A DNA stretch of 64,000 nucleotides, from the NCBI RefSeq assembly GCF_003710905.1, contig NZ_RHHV01000010.1, positions 1 to 64,000 of the forward strand, in the 5' to 3' direction. Made by a program: the position numbers and the translations under genes. Positions 41,944 through 52,133 of the stretch are shown here, in pieces (position 1 is the first letter of the stretch; the number at the start of each line of letters is the position of its first letter). The stretch is from Brevibacillus parabrevis. GTDB lineage: Bacteria > Bacillota > Bacilli > Brevibacillales > Brevibacillaceae. The notes under the pieces are model-generated. The model saw nothing but the letters and a program-made list of their open reading frames with translations. It made no database searches and was not told where the DNA came from.

Positions 41944-44900
41944 ATGGCAGTCCAATTCATACTGGGACGGGCAGGAACGGGCAAGACAGAAGCGATTCGT
42001 CAGCAGATGCAACAGCGACTGCGTGAACAGCCGCTGGGTACGCCGATGATTTTGCTTGTGCCGGAACAGGCCAGCTTTCAGGAAGAATACGCCCTCGCCA
42101 CCTTGCCCGGGCTGAGTGGCGTGATTGGCTCGCAAGTTTTGAGCTTCGGACGGCTGGCTCATCGGCTGCTACAAGAACTAGGGGATTTAACGACGGTAGC
42201 GGTTGACGATCTCGGAAAGCACATGGTGCTGCGCATGCTTTTGGAGCGGCATAAAGAGGAGCTGCAAGTATTCGGGCGGTCTGCGATGCAGCCGGGCTTC
42301 GCCTCCCAGCTCGGCCGTCTGATCAGCGAGTGCAAGTCGTATGGCGTTTCTTTTACCCAATCGGAAAATGTGGATTGGGGGGGAGCGAACCTCAATCAAA
42401 AAATAAGCGACTTGCGGCTGATCATGAACGCCTATGAAGGATACATGGCAGAGGGCTACTGCGATGCGGACGATATTTTGAACCGGGTAGCGGTCATGGT
42501 GCCTGACTCCGCGTACATCCGACAAGCAGAAATTTTTATCGACGGCTTCACCGGCTTTACCAACCAGGAGTTGAGAGTCATCGAGCAACTGATGCTGCAT
42601 GCCAGACAGGTGACGATTGCCCTGACGTTGGACCCGGACGAACGGGATGCTTCTGTCGATGAGCTTGGATTGTTCCATCCGACGTTGCGCACGTATCAGG
42701 CGCTGTCGCTTATGGCGCGAGAAGCGGGCGTTTCCATCGCCAAACCGCTGCTTTTGAACGAGACAAGGCGCTTTGTGACCAGTCCGTGGCTGCGCCAGCT
42801 TGAGCAGGCTTATTTCCAATGGGGAGCGCCGCCGCCTGTCGGTGAGGCTGGGCGCACGGATGAGGTAGCTCTGCTCTCTGCCGTGAACAGGCGGGCCGAA
42901 GTGGAAGCCGTCGCGCTGAAAATTGTCGCGCTTGCCAGGGAAGAAGGATACCGCTGGAGAGACATGGCGATCTTGCTGCGGGAAATCGGCACGTATGCCG
43001 ATGAAATCTCGGCTGTATTTACCGACTACGGCATCCCGCACTTTTTGGACAAGAAGCGTACAGTGATGAATCATCCGTTGGTGGAGCTTGTGCGGTCGGC
43101 TTTGGAGGTCGTCACAACGAAATGGCGGTATGACGCGGTTTTTCGCTGTTTGAAAACAGACTTGCTCGTAATGGACATTACGGACGAACGCACGGCTCGC
43201 AAGGAAATCGACCGATTGGAAAACTATGTGCTGGCACACGGCGTATTCGGCTACCAATGGGCGGAGGAGTCTGCGTGGCGTTTTCGCGGACAAGCCGGGG
43301 CTGCGGAAGATGCGCAGGCTGATGAGCTGAGGCGCAAGTACGCTGCTCCGCTGCTTGCCTTTGAACGGGAGATGAAGCAGGCCACGGGCAAAAGCGTTCG
43401 GGACATGACGCTTGCCCTGTACAACTTGCTGATCGCTCTCGATGTGCCAAACAAGCTGGAATATTGGCAGCGAAAAGCTGAAAAAGAGGGCGATCTCGAT
43501 GCGGCGCAGGTGCATGGTCAGGTGTGGACCGGGCTTGTCGAGCTGATGGATCAAGTCGTAGAGGTCATGGGCGACGAAAGCATGGATTTGGCTACTTATG
43601 CGCGTGTCCTCGACAGCGGACTGGAGTCGATTGAGCTTGGACTTGTACCGCCCGCGCTGGATCAAGTGCTGGTCGGGGCCATGGAGCGTTCCCGCCAGCC
43701 TGACGTCAAGGCGCTGTTTATTCTCGGAGTGAATGAAGGGATTATTCCTTTGCGCCCGAAAGAAGAAGGCATTTTGGATGAAGCTGAGCGCGAACGGCTG
43801 GCAGAAATGGGACAATCGCTTGCGCCAAGTGCCAAGCAAAAGCTGATGGCAGAGCCGTATCTTTTGTACCAGGCGATGACGCGGCCGTCCGAGCGGCTGA
43901 CGATGAGCTGTGCCCTGGCCGATGAAGAGGGCAAGGCACTATTGCCGTCCGCGGTGTTCTCGCGCATCAGGGAAGTGCTGCCGGGTTTGTCGCACGAAGT
44001 GTTTTACAATGAGCCGACTGGCGAAGCGGATACAGACGCCTTTTTGCTTGGGCAGCCGAGAAGGGTGTTTCGCCACCTGCTTACCCTTTTGCGCTCGATG
44101 AAAAAGACGGGCGAGCTGCCTGTCTTCTGGTGGGAAGTGTACGACTGGTACCTTCGTTCCTCGACAGAGGAGCTGCGGGAAAAATGGCTGCTGGGCGGCT
44201 TGCGCTACCGCAATCTCCCGGAAGAGCTGGACAGGCAGACGAGCGCGACTTTGTACGGAAAGCAGTTGAAAATGAGCGTGTCGCGTCTGGAACGCTTTCA
44301 GGCGTGTCCGTTTTCCCACTTTTCCTCGCACGGCTTGCGGCTGTCCGAACGGACGATGTACAAGCTGGAGCGGTTCGATGTAGGGGAATTGTTCCACGCC
44401 TCGCTCAAACGCGCCGTGGAAAAAATGAATCAGGAAAATCTGGAGTGGAGCAGGCTGACGGAAGATCACAGCATGCAGCTGGCCAGCGAAGTCGTGTCTG
44501 AGCTGGTGCCGCAGACGAGAAGCAGCATCCTCACCCGGACAGCTCGCTATCGCTATTTGTCCGGCAAGCTGATGCGAGCGGTCGGCCGCGCCATTTACGT
44601 GCTCGGGGAGCATGCGAAGCGCAGCCGTTTTGCTCCGGTAGGGCTGGAAGTTTCCTTCGGGCCGGGTTCGGATTTGCCAGGCTTGGTGCTGACGCTTGAT
44701 AACGGCGTGGAGTTGCAGTTGATCGGACGCATCGACCGTGTGGACCAGTCGCTGGACAGTGAGGTTCCGTATTTGCGCGTCATCGACTACAAATCAAGTC
44801 CCAAGCAGCTATCGCTTTCAGACGTGTGGAACGGGCTGAACTTGCAACTGCTCGTCTACCTGGATGTCGTCGTGGAAAATGCAGAGGCATGGCTGGGCAA

Positions 44901-45441
44901 AAAGGCGGAGATGGGCGGCGTCTTCTACTACCAGGTGGCGGACCCGTTTGTAACGGCGAAGCGGTTGCTGACAGCCGACGAAGCAGCCAAGGAGCGGGCC
45001 AAGCGTTTGCGCATGAAAGGGCTGATGCTGGCTGATCCGGAGCTGGCCAGGATGATGGACGGATATGTCGAGCAAGGCCCGTCCGAGTTGGTTCCTTTTG
45101 AACTGAAAAAAGACGGGACGCTTTCTTCGCGTTCTTCTGTGGCTACAGCCGAGCAATTCCAGGCATTGACGACATACGTGCGCGATACGGTGAAGCAAAT
45201 CAGCACGCGGATGACGGACGGGGAAATACAAATCCAGCCTTATTCCAACGGGACGATGACGGCGTGCGATTACTGTTCGTACAAGCCTGTGTGCCAGTTT
45301 GACGGGGAGACGGGCGGCAATGAGCACAGGCAGCTGTCCAAATGGAACAACAAACAAATCTGGAGCATGCTGGCCGAACAGCAACTGACGGGAGAGGGGG
45401 ATGCCACGGATGGCGGAGCAAGCGATGCAGGCCAAGCCTGA
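41944..45441 (+). CDS. addB: AddB, helicase-nuclease subunit B
   Basis: A 1165-residue subunit of the AddAB complex, which resects double-strand breaks and acts at Chi. Walker A GRAGTGKTEAI lies at residues 8-18. The C-terminal RecB-type nuclease holds IDYKSSP near residue 950. The iron-sulphur cluster cysteines are in FQACPFSHFSSHGL (about 788) and CDYCSYKPVC (about 1108-1117), the expected one-plus-three pattern. GGGAAGGGG precedes ATG 41944. It overlaps addA by 41 bases. Confidence 0.96.
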   Translation: MAVQFILGRAGTGKTEAIRQQMQQRLREQPLGTPMILLVPEQASFQEEYALATLPGLSGVIGSQVLSFGRLAHRLLQELGDLTTVAVDDLGKHMVLRMLLERHKEELQVFGRSAMQPGFASQLGRLISECKSYGVSFTQSENVDWGGANLNQKISDLRLIMNAYEGYMAEGYCDADDILNRVAVMVPDSAYIRQAEIFIDGFTGFTNQELRVIEQLMLHARQVTIALTLDPDERDASVDELGLFHPTLRTYQALSLMAREAGVSIAKPLLLNETRRFVTSPWLRQLEQAYFQWGAPPPVGEAGRTDEVALLSAVNRRAEVEAVALKIVALAREEGYRWRDMAILLREIGTYADEISAVFTDYGIPHFLDKKRTVMNHPLVELVRSALEVVTTKWRYDAVFRCLKTDLLVMDITDERTARKEIDRLENYVLAHGVFGYQWAEESAWRFRGQAGAAEDAQADELRRKYAAPLLAFEREMKQATGKSVRDMTLALYNLLIALDVPNKLEYWQRKAEKEGDLDAAQVHGQVWTGLVELMDQVVEVMGDESMDLATYARVLDSGLESIELGLVPPALDQVLVGAMERSRQPDVKALFILGVNEGIIPLRPKEEGILDEAERERLAEMGQSLAPSAKQKLMAEPYLLYQAMTRPSERLTMSCALADEEGKALLPSAVFSRIREVLPGLSHEVFYNEPTGEADTDAFLLGQPRRVFRHLLTLLRSMKKTGELPVFWWEVYDWYLRSSTEELREKWLLGGLRYRNLPEELDRQTSATLYGKQLKMSVSRLERFQACPFSHFSSHGLRLSERTMYKLERFDVGELFHASLKRAVEKMNQENLEWSRLTEDHSMQLASEVVSELVPQTRSSILTRTARYRYLSGKLMRAVGRAIYVLGEHAKRSRFAPVGLEVSFGPGSDLPGLVLTLDNGVELQLIGRIDRVDQSLDSEVPYLRVIDYKSSPKQLSLSDVWNGLNLQLLVYLDVVVENAEAWLGKKAEMGGVFYYQVADPFVTAKRLLTADEAAKERAKRLRMKGLMLADPELARMMDGYVEQGPSELVPFELKKDGTLSSRSSVATAEQFQALTTYVRDTVKQISTRMTDGEIQIQPYSNGTMTACDYCSYKPVCQFDGETGGNEHRQLSKWNNKQIWSMLAEQQLTGEGDATDGGASDAGQA

Positions 45442-48400
45442 GCAGTGGACGGACGAACAATGGCAAGCGATCATTCAGCGCGGGAGCAATCTGCTCGTCG
45501 CGGCGGCGGCAGGCTCGGGGAAGACGTCCGTGCTGGTCGAGCGGATTATCCGGCGCATCATGGATGAGCACGACCCTGTCGGCGTCGACCAGCTTTTGGT
45601 TGTGACTTTTACCAATGCTGCGGCGGCCGAGATGCGTCACCGGATTGGCGATGCGCTGCAAAAGGCGCTCAAGGAGCAGCCGCATTCCGCGCATTTGCGC
45701 AGACAGCTGGCGCTCTTGCAGCGGGCCACGATTACGACGCTGCACTCCTTTTGCCTTGGCATTCTGCGGCAGTATTACTATTTGCTTGAGCTTGACCCGG
45801 ATTTTCGCATCGCCGACCAGATGGAAGGCGAGCTGCTCCGGCAAGACGTTCTGGAGGAACAGCTGGAGAACTGGTATGAAACCGACCCGGATTTTCACGC
45901 GCTGGCAGATATCATGCTGGACGGGCAGGACGATCAGTCACTGGCTGTGCTGCTGTTGCGATTGTACGAGTTTTCCCGCAGCCATCCTTCCCCCGAGCAA
46001 TGGCTTGCCGAGGCAGCCGCTATGTTTGACATCCCGCCAGGAAAAGGGCTGGACGGGCTAGTCTGGGCCAACAGCGTGCTGCAATCTGTGCAGCTGCAAC
46101 TCGTCGGCATGGCGGGGAAAATGAGCAGGGCGCAGGAACTGGCGGCGTCGCCAGAAGGTCCGGCGGCGTACTTGCCGCTTTTGCAGGCGGAGGCTCAGGC
46201 GCTAAGAGAAGCTGCGGCTTCGTGCAAGCAAGGCTGGGAAGCAGCGAGCCAGGCTGTTTGCGGGGTGACGTTTGCCAAGCTGCCACCCGTGAAGGGAACG
46301 GACCCGGATACGAAGGAGCAGGTTCAGGGGCTGCGCAACGGCGTGAAAAAGGAGCTTTCCGAGCTGATCGAGCAGTATTTTTCGATGACAGCCGAGCAGT
46401 ATGCTGCCGATTTGCAGCGGATTGCTCCGCACATGAAGACGCTGGCGCGACTCGTTACCGAGTTTTCCGACGCTTTCCAAATGGAAAAGCGCTCGCGCGG
46501 CTTGGTGGACTTCGGCGATCTGGAGCATCTTGCCTTGAGCATTTTAATGACGACCGATGACGCTGGTGAGCTTGTTGCTTCTTCCATATCCGAGCAGCTG
46601 CGCGATCAGTTCGCGGAAGTGCTCGTCGACGAATATCAGGATATCAATCTCGTGCAGGAAACGATCTTGCGCATGGTTTCGCGCGACGGAACAAACGAGT
46701 CTGTGGCAAATCGCTTTATGGTAGGTGATGTCAAGCAGAGCATTTACCGCTTTCGCTTGGCTGAGCCGAAGCTGTTTCTGGAAAAGTATTTGACTTACCG
46801 TCAAGCAGGCGAAGCCGATCCGGGACGACGAATCGATCTGGCAGCCAACTTCCGGAGCAGACGCGAGGTTGTCGATGCGGTCAACTTTTTGTTTCGGCAA
46901 ATCATGTCTCCGGGCGTCGGGGAGATTGACTACGATCAGTCAGCCGAGCTGATCAACCGCGCATCGTATCCCGAAGCGGAGCCAGGCAGGCTGCAGGCGG
47001 AAGTGCATCTGATCAATCGCAGCGCGGCCGAGCCAGAGCAGGGACAGACGTGGTCGGCAGAGGCGAGCGATGAGGGCGAGACGGCAGGCGTTCCCGACAC
47101 GGCGGGTGAGACGGTGGAAGAAGCGAGCGTCGCCCAACTGGAGGCGCGGCTGATCGCCAGCCGCATTCGCCGCTGGATGGAACCGGGAGAGGGAGAGTCT
47201 CCCCTGCTTGTCTTTGATAAAAAAGCAGGCGGAATGCGTCCGCTTGCGTACCGGGATATCGTCATCCTGCTGCGTGCGACCTCTGGCTGGGGGCAGACGA
47301 TGCAGGACGAGTTGCACGCTGCGGGGATTCCTGTCTACGCCGAACAGACGGCAGGGTATTTCGCTGCGACAGAAGTAGAGACGATGCTGTCGCTTCTGCG
47401 CGTGATTGACAATCCTTTGCAGGACATTCCGCTCGCGGCCGTTTTGCGTTCGCCGATTGTCGGCCTGCGCGAGGAACAGCTTGCGCACATCCGCATCGAG
47501 TATCCAACGGGGCCGTTTCACCTGGCTGTCATTCAGTATGCAGAGGAGCGGGCGGCGCAAGAAGCGTGGGAAAAACGGCTGCGCCACTTTTTCTACAAGC
47601 TGGAAGGCTGGCGGACGCATGCCCGCAGAGGGGCGCTGTCCGAGCTGTTGTCCGTCTTGTATCGCGAGACAGGCTACCTCGACTATGTGGCAGCGCTGGA
47701 AAACGGGCAGCAGCGGCAGGCCAATTTGCGTGCGCTTTACGATCGGGCACGCCAGTACGAAGCGGGCTCTTATCGCGGCTTGTTCCGCTTTTTGCGCTTC
47801 GTGGACAGGCTTCAGGAAGCAGGCAATGACATGGGCGAGGCGCGCACGATCGGAGAAAACGAGGATGTCGTGCGGATCATGACGATCCATAAGAGCAAAG
47901 GGCTGGAGTTCCCTGTCGTGTTCGTGGCAGGCATGGGCAAGCAGTTCAACACGATGGATTTGAAAAGCGCCTTTTTGCTGCACAAGGACTTGGGCTTTGG
48001 CCCGATGGCCGTAGAGCCGTCCATGCAGCTTCGCTACCCGAGCATCTCGGCATTGGGTATTCGCCAGCAACTGCGCCGGGATATGCTCGCGGAAGAAATG
48101 CGCGTGCTGTACGTCGCTTTGACGCGCGCCCGCGAAAAGCTGATTCTCGTCGGCTCGGCGAAAGACTTGGCCAAAAGCGTGACGGATTGGGGCAGGCAAG
48201 GCGACGGGGAGCGGCTCAGCGATGAAGATTTGATCCAGGCCAAAGGATATTTTGACTGGGTCGGCCGTGCCTTGCTGCGGCATCCGTCAGCGGGAGACTT
48301 GCGCGCTTATCCGCAGACGCAAGGAGCAGGAGAAGCAGTACGGGTCAGAACGATTATCGACGACTCCGACTGGTCTTTTCATTTTTACCAGGCAGACGAG

Positions 48401-49222
48401 CTAAAGGCACAACAGGAAGCTGCCAGCGACGACATGAACTTGTGGGAGCGAGTGACGAGACGGGAAGCAATCGCGGAGCGGCCTCGCGACGAAGCGTTGC
48501 GAGAGTTGGTACAGTCCAGGCTCGGCTGGTCTGACCCGCACCCGGTCACTCCCGGAGTAGCAGCCAAGTGGAGCGTCAGCGAGCTTACGCGGATGGCCAA
48601 GGTCACGAAAAATGGTCAGCCGTTCGCCTTGCCTTCCATTACGGAAAAGCCGAAGTTTTTGGCTGAACAAAAGTCGAATCGTTTGACGGCGGCTGAAAAA
48701 GGGACGATCACGCACCTGGTCTTCCAGCATCTTGACTTGCAGCGAGCGCTGGATGAGGCGGATATTCGCGAGCAAGTCGCGGAGCTGGCGGCGCGCCGCT
48801 TTTTGACGGAGGAGCAGGTACAGGCGGTAGACGTTGCCCAGATTGCCCGATTTTTTGCCGATCCGCTTGGACAGCGCATGAAAGCGGCCAAGGCTGTCCA
48901 CCGCGAGCTGCCATTTACCTTGGCGCTTCCAGCCCATGAGGTAGAGCCACAGCTTGCCGAAGCTGCTGCTGAGAGAATCATCGTCCAAGGGGTGATCGAC
49001 TGTCTGTTGGAGGAAGAGGACGGCGGTCTTGTTTTGATCGACTTCAAGACAGACTGGATGGCGAAGGAAGCTTCAGCGAACGCGATGGAAGAAATGAAAC
49101 GAAGATACAATGGGCAAATCAGTCTCTACATTCGGGCGATCAAACAAATTATCAACCCTTCCCGGGAAGTGGAAAGCCATCTGTATTTGCTGTCAGGAGG
49201 CTACTCGATCCGTTTTACTTAG
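45401..49222 (+). CDS. addA: AddA, helicase-nuclease subunit A
   Basis: A 1273-residue UvrD-type helicase with a C-terminal nuclease. Walker A AAAAGSGKTSVLVERI is near residue 34, LVDEYQDINLVQ (Walker B) near 408 and LYVALTRAREKLILVG (motif VI) near 905. The nuclease motif GVIDCLLEE..LVLIDFKTDW is near residues 1197-1214. GGAGAGGGGG lies just before ATG 45401, inside the 3' end of addB. The order sbcD-sbcC-addB-addA differs from the addB-addA-sbcD-sbcC order of B. subtilis. Confidence 0.96.
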   Translation: MPRMAEQAMQAKPEQWTDEQWQAIIQRGSNLLVAAAAGSGKTSVLVERIIRRIMDEHDPVGVDQLLVVTFTNAAAAEMRHRIGDALQKALKEQPHSAHLRRQLALLQRATITTLHSFCLGILRQYYYLLELDPDFRIADQMEGELLRQDVLEEQLENWYETDPDFHALADIMLDGQDDQSLAVLLLRLYEFSRSHPSPEQWLAEAAAMFDIPPGKGLDGLVWANSVLQSVQLQLVGMAGKMSRAQELAASPEGPAAYLPLLQAEAQALREAAASCKQGWEAASQAVCGVTFAKLPPVKGTDPDTKEQVQGLRNGVKKELSELIEQYFSMTAEQYAADLQRIAPHMKTLARLVTEFSDAFQMEKRSRGLVDFGDLEHLALSILMTTDDAGELVASSISEQLRDQFAEVLVDEYQDINLVQETILRMVSRDGTNESVANRFMVGDVKQSIYRFRLAEPKLFLEKYLTYRQAGEADPGRRIDLAANFRSRREVVDAVNFLFRQIMSPGVGEIDYDQSAELINRASYPEAEPGRLQAEVHLINRSAAEPEQGQTWSAEASDEGETAGVPDTAGETVEEASVAQLEARLIASRIRRWMEPGEGESPLLVFDKKAGGMRPLAYRDIVILLRATSGWGQTMQDELHAAGIPVYAEQTAGYFAATEVETMLSLLRVIDNPLQDIPLAAVLRSPIVGLREEQLAHIRIEYPTGPFHLAVIQYAEERAAQEAWEKRLRHFFYKLEGWRTHARRGALSELLSVLYRETGYLDYVAALENGQQRQANLRALYDRARQYEAGSYRGLFRFLRFVDRLQEAGNDMGEARTIGENEDVVRIMTIHKSKGLEFPVVFVAGMGKQFNTMDLKSAFLLHKDLGFGPMAVEPSMQLRYPSISALGIRQQLRRDMLAEEMRVLYVALTRAREKLILVGSAKDLAKSVTDWGRQGDGERLSDEDLIQAKGYFDWVGRALLRHPSAGDLRAYPQTQGAGEAVRVRTIIDDSDWSFHFYQADELKAQQEAASDDMNLWERVTRREAIAERPRDEALRELVQSRLGWSDPHPVTPGVAAKWSVSELTRMAKVTKNGQPFALPSITEKPKFLAEQKSNRLTAAEKGTITHLVFQHLDLQRALDEADIREQVAELAARRFLTEEQVQAVDVAQIARFFADPLGQRMKAAKAVHRELPFTLALPAHEVEPQLAEAAAERIIVQGVIDCLLEEEDGGLVLIDFKTDWMAKEASANAMEEMKRRYNGQISLYIRAIKQIINPSREVESHLYLLSGGYSIRFT

Positions 49223-49267
49223 CCGCAGGATGAAGGACCAGAGGCTCAAAGGCTCAGAGGTTCAAAG

Positions 49268-49305
49268 GAAAAGCACCGTTTTCAGTCGAAAGCGGTGCTT
49301 TTTTG
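49268..49305 (+). terminator. Terminator after addA
   Basis: AAAAGCACCG pairs with CGGTGCTTTT and a T-run follows. It is preceded at 49239-49268 by a short degenerate direct repeat (AGGCTCAAAGG, AGAGGTTCAAAGG). Confidence 0.88.
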
Positions 49306-49392
49306 CAGGCTTATCCGTTACCGATAGCACAGATGCGAACGTATGTGCTAATATGAGTGAAATGGAAACTTTTCTTGCGGGAGGTATCGGGG

Positions 49393-49866
49393 ATGAAAGA
49401 GCTGTTTGCCTACAACTGGCTGGTGCGGGATGAATGGTTTGCATGGTGTGCCAAGCTGCCGGACGAAGAATTGCTGCAAAAAAGAGTCGGCGGAGCAGGG
49501 AGCATCCTGTACACGCTGTTTCATGTAGCTGATGTGGAGTACAGCTGGCTGCGCGGTGTACAAGGGAAGCCCGATGTCCAGTTGTCCTACGAGGAGCATC
49601 AATCGCTTGGGCAAATCAAAGCGCTGTCAGACGAGTGGCGAGAAGAGCTGCGCGAGTTTCTGGACAGTTGGACACAAGCCAGCGAGACGGAGCCTGTGCG
49701 TGTGGAATGGAGCGCAGAGGAATACGTCAAAGGTGAAATCTTGCGCCATGTGATCGCTCACGAAATTCACCATATGGGGCAGTTGTCTGTTTGGGCAAGA
49801 GAGCTTGGACGTCCTCCCGTCTCTGCTAATTTCATCGGCAGAGGGCTTATGCGCAGCAACGGCTAA
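49393..49866 (+). CDS. DinB-superfamily metal-binding protein
   Basis: A 157-residue four-helix-bundle protein of the DinB/YfiT type. The three metal-ligand histidines are visible in LYTLFHVADVEYSWL near residue 48 and HVIAHEIHHMGQL near 120-128. This fold includes bacillithiol S-transferases and other thiol-dependent enzymes, so a detoxification role is possible but not shown. ATG 49393 follows GGGAGGTATCGGGG; an earlier ATG at 49357 would place the ribosome binding site inside the gene. Confidence 0.85.
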   Translation: MKELFAYNWLVRDEWFAWCAKLPDEELLQKRVGGAGSILYTLFHVADVEYSWLRGVQGKPDVQLSYEEHQSLGQIKALSDEWREELREFLDSWTQASETEPVRVEWSAEEYVKGEILRHVIAHEIHHMGQLSVWARELGRPPVSANFIGRGLMRSNG

Positions 49867-49976
49867 GCGCTGAGCGCAATCCCGCTTGGGAAAGCATGCA
49901 TAATTTTCCTCCTGCCTGCTCATACTCCAACTGTTTCGATTGCAACTGGAATGTCCGGGCGGGAGGTACGCACAAT

Positions 49977-51383
49977 ATGGCGTTAAAAGAACAGTTATTG
50001 AGGAAAAAGTCGATTGAAAGCTTGCTCGCGCAGGTAGAGAGCAAGCATGGAGCGCTGAAAAAATCGCTGGGCGCGTTTGATTTGACCATGCTTGGCATCG
50101 GGGCGATTGTCGGTACAGGCATTTTTGTGCTTACAGGAGTGGCGGCGGCTGAGCACGCTGGCCCTGCACTGGTCTTGTCCTTTGTCTTGTCCGGGCTTGC
50201 CTGCGTGTTTGCCGCTTTGTGCTACGCCGAGTTCGCCTCGACGGTTCCTGTATCGGGGAGCGCCTATACTTACAGCTATACGGCTTTTGGCGAACTGGTA
50301 GCCTGGATGATCGGCTGGGACCTGATCTTGGAGTACGGGGTAGCTTCGGCTGCGGTGGCGAGCGGCTGGTCGGGATATGCGCAAGGACTGCTTGCCGGTT
50401 TTGGCATTCATTTGCCTGTAGCCTTGACCAATGCATTCGACACTTCCAAAGGCACGATCATCGATTTGCCAGCGGTCGTCATTATTTTTGTCATTACGCT
50501 TTTGCTTATGAAGGGGACGCGAGAGTCAGCCAAGTTCAACACGGTCATGGTGCTGATCAAGGTGGCGGTCATTCTCCTGTTTCTCATTGTCGGGATCGGC
50601 TACGTCAAGCCGGAAAACTGGAGTCCGTTCATGCCGTTTGGCTTTGCCGGGGTAGCGACGGGCGCTGCTACTGTCTTCTTTGCTTTTATCGGATTCGACG
50701 CAGTTTCTACGGCTGCCGAGGAAGTGCGCAACCCGCAGCGCGACATGCCGATCGGAATCATTACTTCGCTTCTGGTGTGCACCTTGCTCTATATCGCCGT
50801 CTCCCTGACGCTGACAGGCATCGTGCCTTATGACATGCTGAACGTGAAAAATCCGGTAGCTTTTGCTTTGAATTACGTCAAGCAGGACTGGGTGGCTGGC
50901 TTCATTTCACTCGGGGCGATTGTCGGCATTACGACGGTACTGCTGGTGATGATGTACGGGCAGACCCGGCTATTTTTTGCCATGAGCCGTGACGGCTTGT
51001 TGCCCGCTGTGTTTTCACGGGTGAACCCAGAGACGCAAGTGCCGCAAAAAAGCACAATCATCGTCGGCATTCTCGTCGCCATTTTCAGCGGATTGTTGCC
51101 GCTTAACAAGCTGGCTGAACTGACGAACATCGGAACGCTGTTCGCGTTTATTCTCGTTTCCATCGGTGTGGTTGTGCTGCGGAGGACGAATCCGGAATTG
51201 CGGCGCTCGTTTCGCACGCCGCTTGTTCCGCTCGTTCCGATTTTGGCAGTGCTGTTCTGCGGCTATTTGGTGTATAGCTTGCCGTCTATTACCAAAATCG
51301 GCTTCATCGCCTGGCTGATTGCTGGCGCGATCGTCTATTTTTTGTACGGACGCAGGCACAGCCATTTGCGGGATGGCAAATAG
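49977..51383 (+). CDS. APC-family amino acid permease (YfnA-like)
   Basis: A 468-residue permease with about twelve helices. The APC signature LTMLGIGAIVGTGIFVLTGVAAAEHAGPA is near residue 38, and VFFAFIGFDAVSTAAEEVRNPQRDMPIGI near 228. It resembles the cationic amino-acid transporter subgroup (YfnA/CAT). The start is ATG 49977 behind GGGAGGT; a longer upstream reading has no ribosome binding site. The 110-base gap before it holds a small hairpin (AGCGCTGAGCGC) but no T-box I can recognise. Confidence 0.88.
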   Translation: MALKEQLLRKKSIESLLAQVESKHGALKKSLGAFDLTMLGIGAIVGTGIFVLTGVAAAEHAGPALVLSFVLSGLACVFAALCYAEFASTVPVSGSAYTYSYTAFGELVAWMIGWDLILEYGVASAAVASGWSGYAQGLLAGFGIHLPVALTNAFDTSKGTIIDLPAVVIIFVITLLLMKGTRESAKFNTVMVLIKVAVILLFLIVGIGYVKPENWSPFMPFGFAGVATGAATVFFAFIGFDAVSTAAEEVRNPQRDMPIGIITSLLVCTLLYIAVSLTLTGIVPYDMLNVKNPVAFALNYVKQDWVAGFISLGAIVGITTVLLVMMYGQTRLFFAMSRDGLLPAVFSRVNPETQVPQKSTIIVGILVAIFSGLLPLNKLAELTNIGTLFAFILVSIGVVVLRRTNPELRRSFRTPLVPLVPILAVLFCGYLVYSLPSITKIGFIAWLIAGAIVYFLYGRRHSHLRDGK

Positions 51384-51391
51384 CGACAGAT

Positions 51392-51425
51392 GAGGCATGT
51401 TCTTGCGGGAACATGTCTTTGTTTG
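51392..51425 (+). terminator. Terminator after the amino acid permease
   Basis: GGCATGTTC and GGAACATGTC pair around TTGC, followed by TTTGTTTG. Confidence 0.7.
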
Positions 51426-51490
51426 CATCTGACAAAACCATCCAATTCGTGGTAGAGTAAAAGGAACCAAAATGACGAGGAGCACTGGCC

Positions 51491-52009
51491 ATGAAGCGAA
51501 AACGAGCAGACCGACCTGGATGGAGACGCGTCAAGCGAATGGGCTATCAGGAAAAGTGGGTAGAGGCTTTGTCTTTTTCCGGGTATGCTGTTCGTTTGAC
51601 TCTGGACGAAGTAACGGAGCCTGCCTACATGCCTGTTGGGGAAAAGCTGCTGTGCGTAGGCGACAGAGGGTATGTGTACCTGCAATACTTTCCACATGAA
51701 AAGCCTTATGCCGTCACGAAGATGATGGACGAGCTGGGAAATACCGTCCAGTGGTACATCGACATCTGCAAGGCGCATGGCAAGGATGAGAGCGGTCATA
51801 TCTGGTATGACGATCTTTACCTCGACATTGTGGTGCTGCCGCAGGGCGAAGTGTATTTGCTCGACCAGGATGAACTGGATGAAGCGCTGCAAAAAGGTGT
51901 GATTGACAGCGACGAGCACAGCTTCGCTACCGAGGTTGCCGATCAGCTCCTGCGGGATATTTTGGCTGGTAAGCGAGATGCTTTTGATTTTCCGAATTTC
52001 TTTGCATAA
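51491..52009 (+). CDS. DUF402 (Ntdp-like) protein
   Basis: A 172-residue DUF402 protein. The family core is seen as VQWYIDICKAHGKDESGHIWYDDLYLDIVVLPQGEVYLLDQDELDEALQKGVI (about residues 88-140), with acidic metal-binding residues YDD, LDI and LDQDE. Characterised DUF402 members hydrolyse nucleoside di- or triphosphates or act on phosphonates (FomD). The N-terminus is very basic (MKRKRADRPGWRRVKR). ACGAGGAG precedes ATG 51491. A tiny ORF and a UMP-kinase-like gene follow, which fits a loose nucleotide theme. Confidence 0.82.
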   Translation: MKRKRADRPGWRRVKRMGYQEKWVEALSFSGYAVRLTLDEVTEPAYMPVGEKLLCVGDRGYVYLQYFPHEKPYAVTKMMDELGNTVQWYIDICKAHGKDESGHIWYDDLYLDIVVLPQGEVYLLDQDELDEALQKGVIDSDEHSFATEVADQLLRDILAGKRDAFDFPNFFA

Positions 52010-52082
52010 TGGGCAAGACGTGCATAAAATGAGGATGAGTTCCAGACCATTTTACGATGAAGATGAAGGAGGGGGAATCCGA

Positions 52083-52133
52083 ATGACAATGCCAATGCAA
52101 AGCAAGCAAGTCCAATTCCCCTGTATTTTGTGA
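52083..52133 (+). CDS. Possible 16-residue peptide gene
   Basis: ATG 52083 opens MTMPMQSKQVQFPCIL and stops at TGA. A very strong AAGGAGGGGG site lies about 7 bases upstream, and a strong terminator begins at the stop codon. The frame stays open upstream, so a 34-residue version from ATG 52029 (MRMSSRPFYDEDEG start) is possible, though that ATG lacks a ribosome binding site. The isolated ribosome binding site, short ORF and terminator suggest a real small transcript, such as a peptide or a leader. No family recognised. Confidence 0.4.
   Translation: MTMPMQSKQVQFPCIL

Noticed and set aside
49867-49976. A T-box or riboswitch before the amino acid permease.
   Set aside because: Only 110 bases with one small hairpin; no T-box sequence or terminator-antiterminator pair can be seen.
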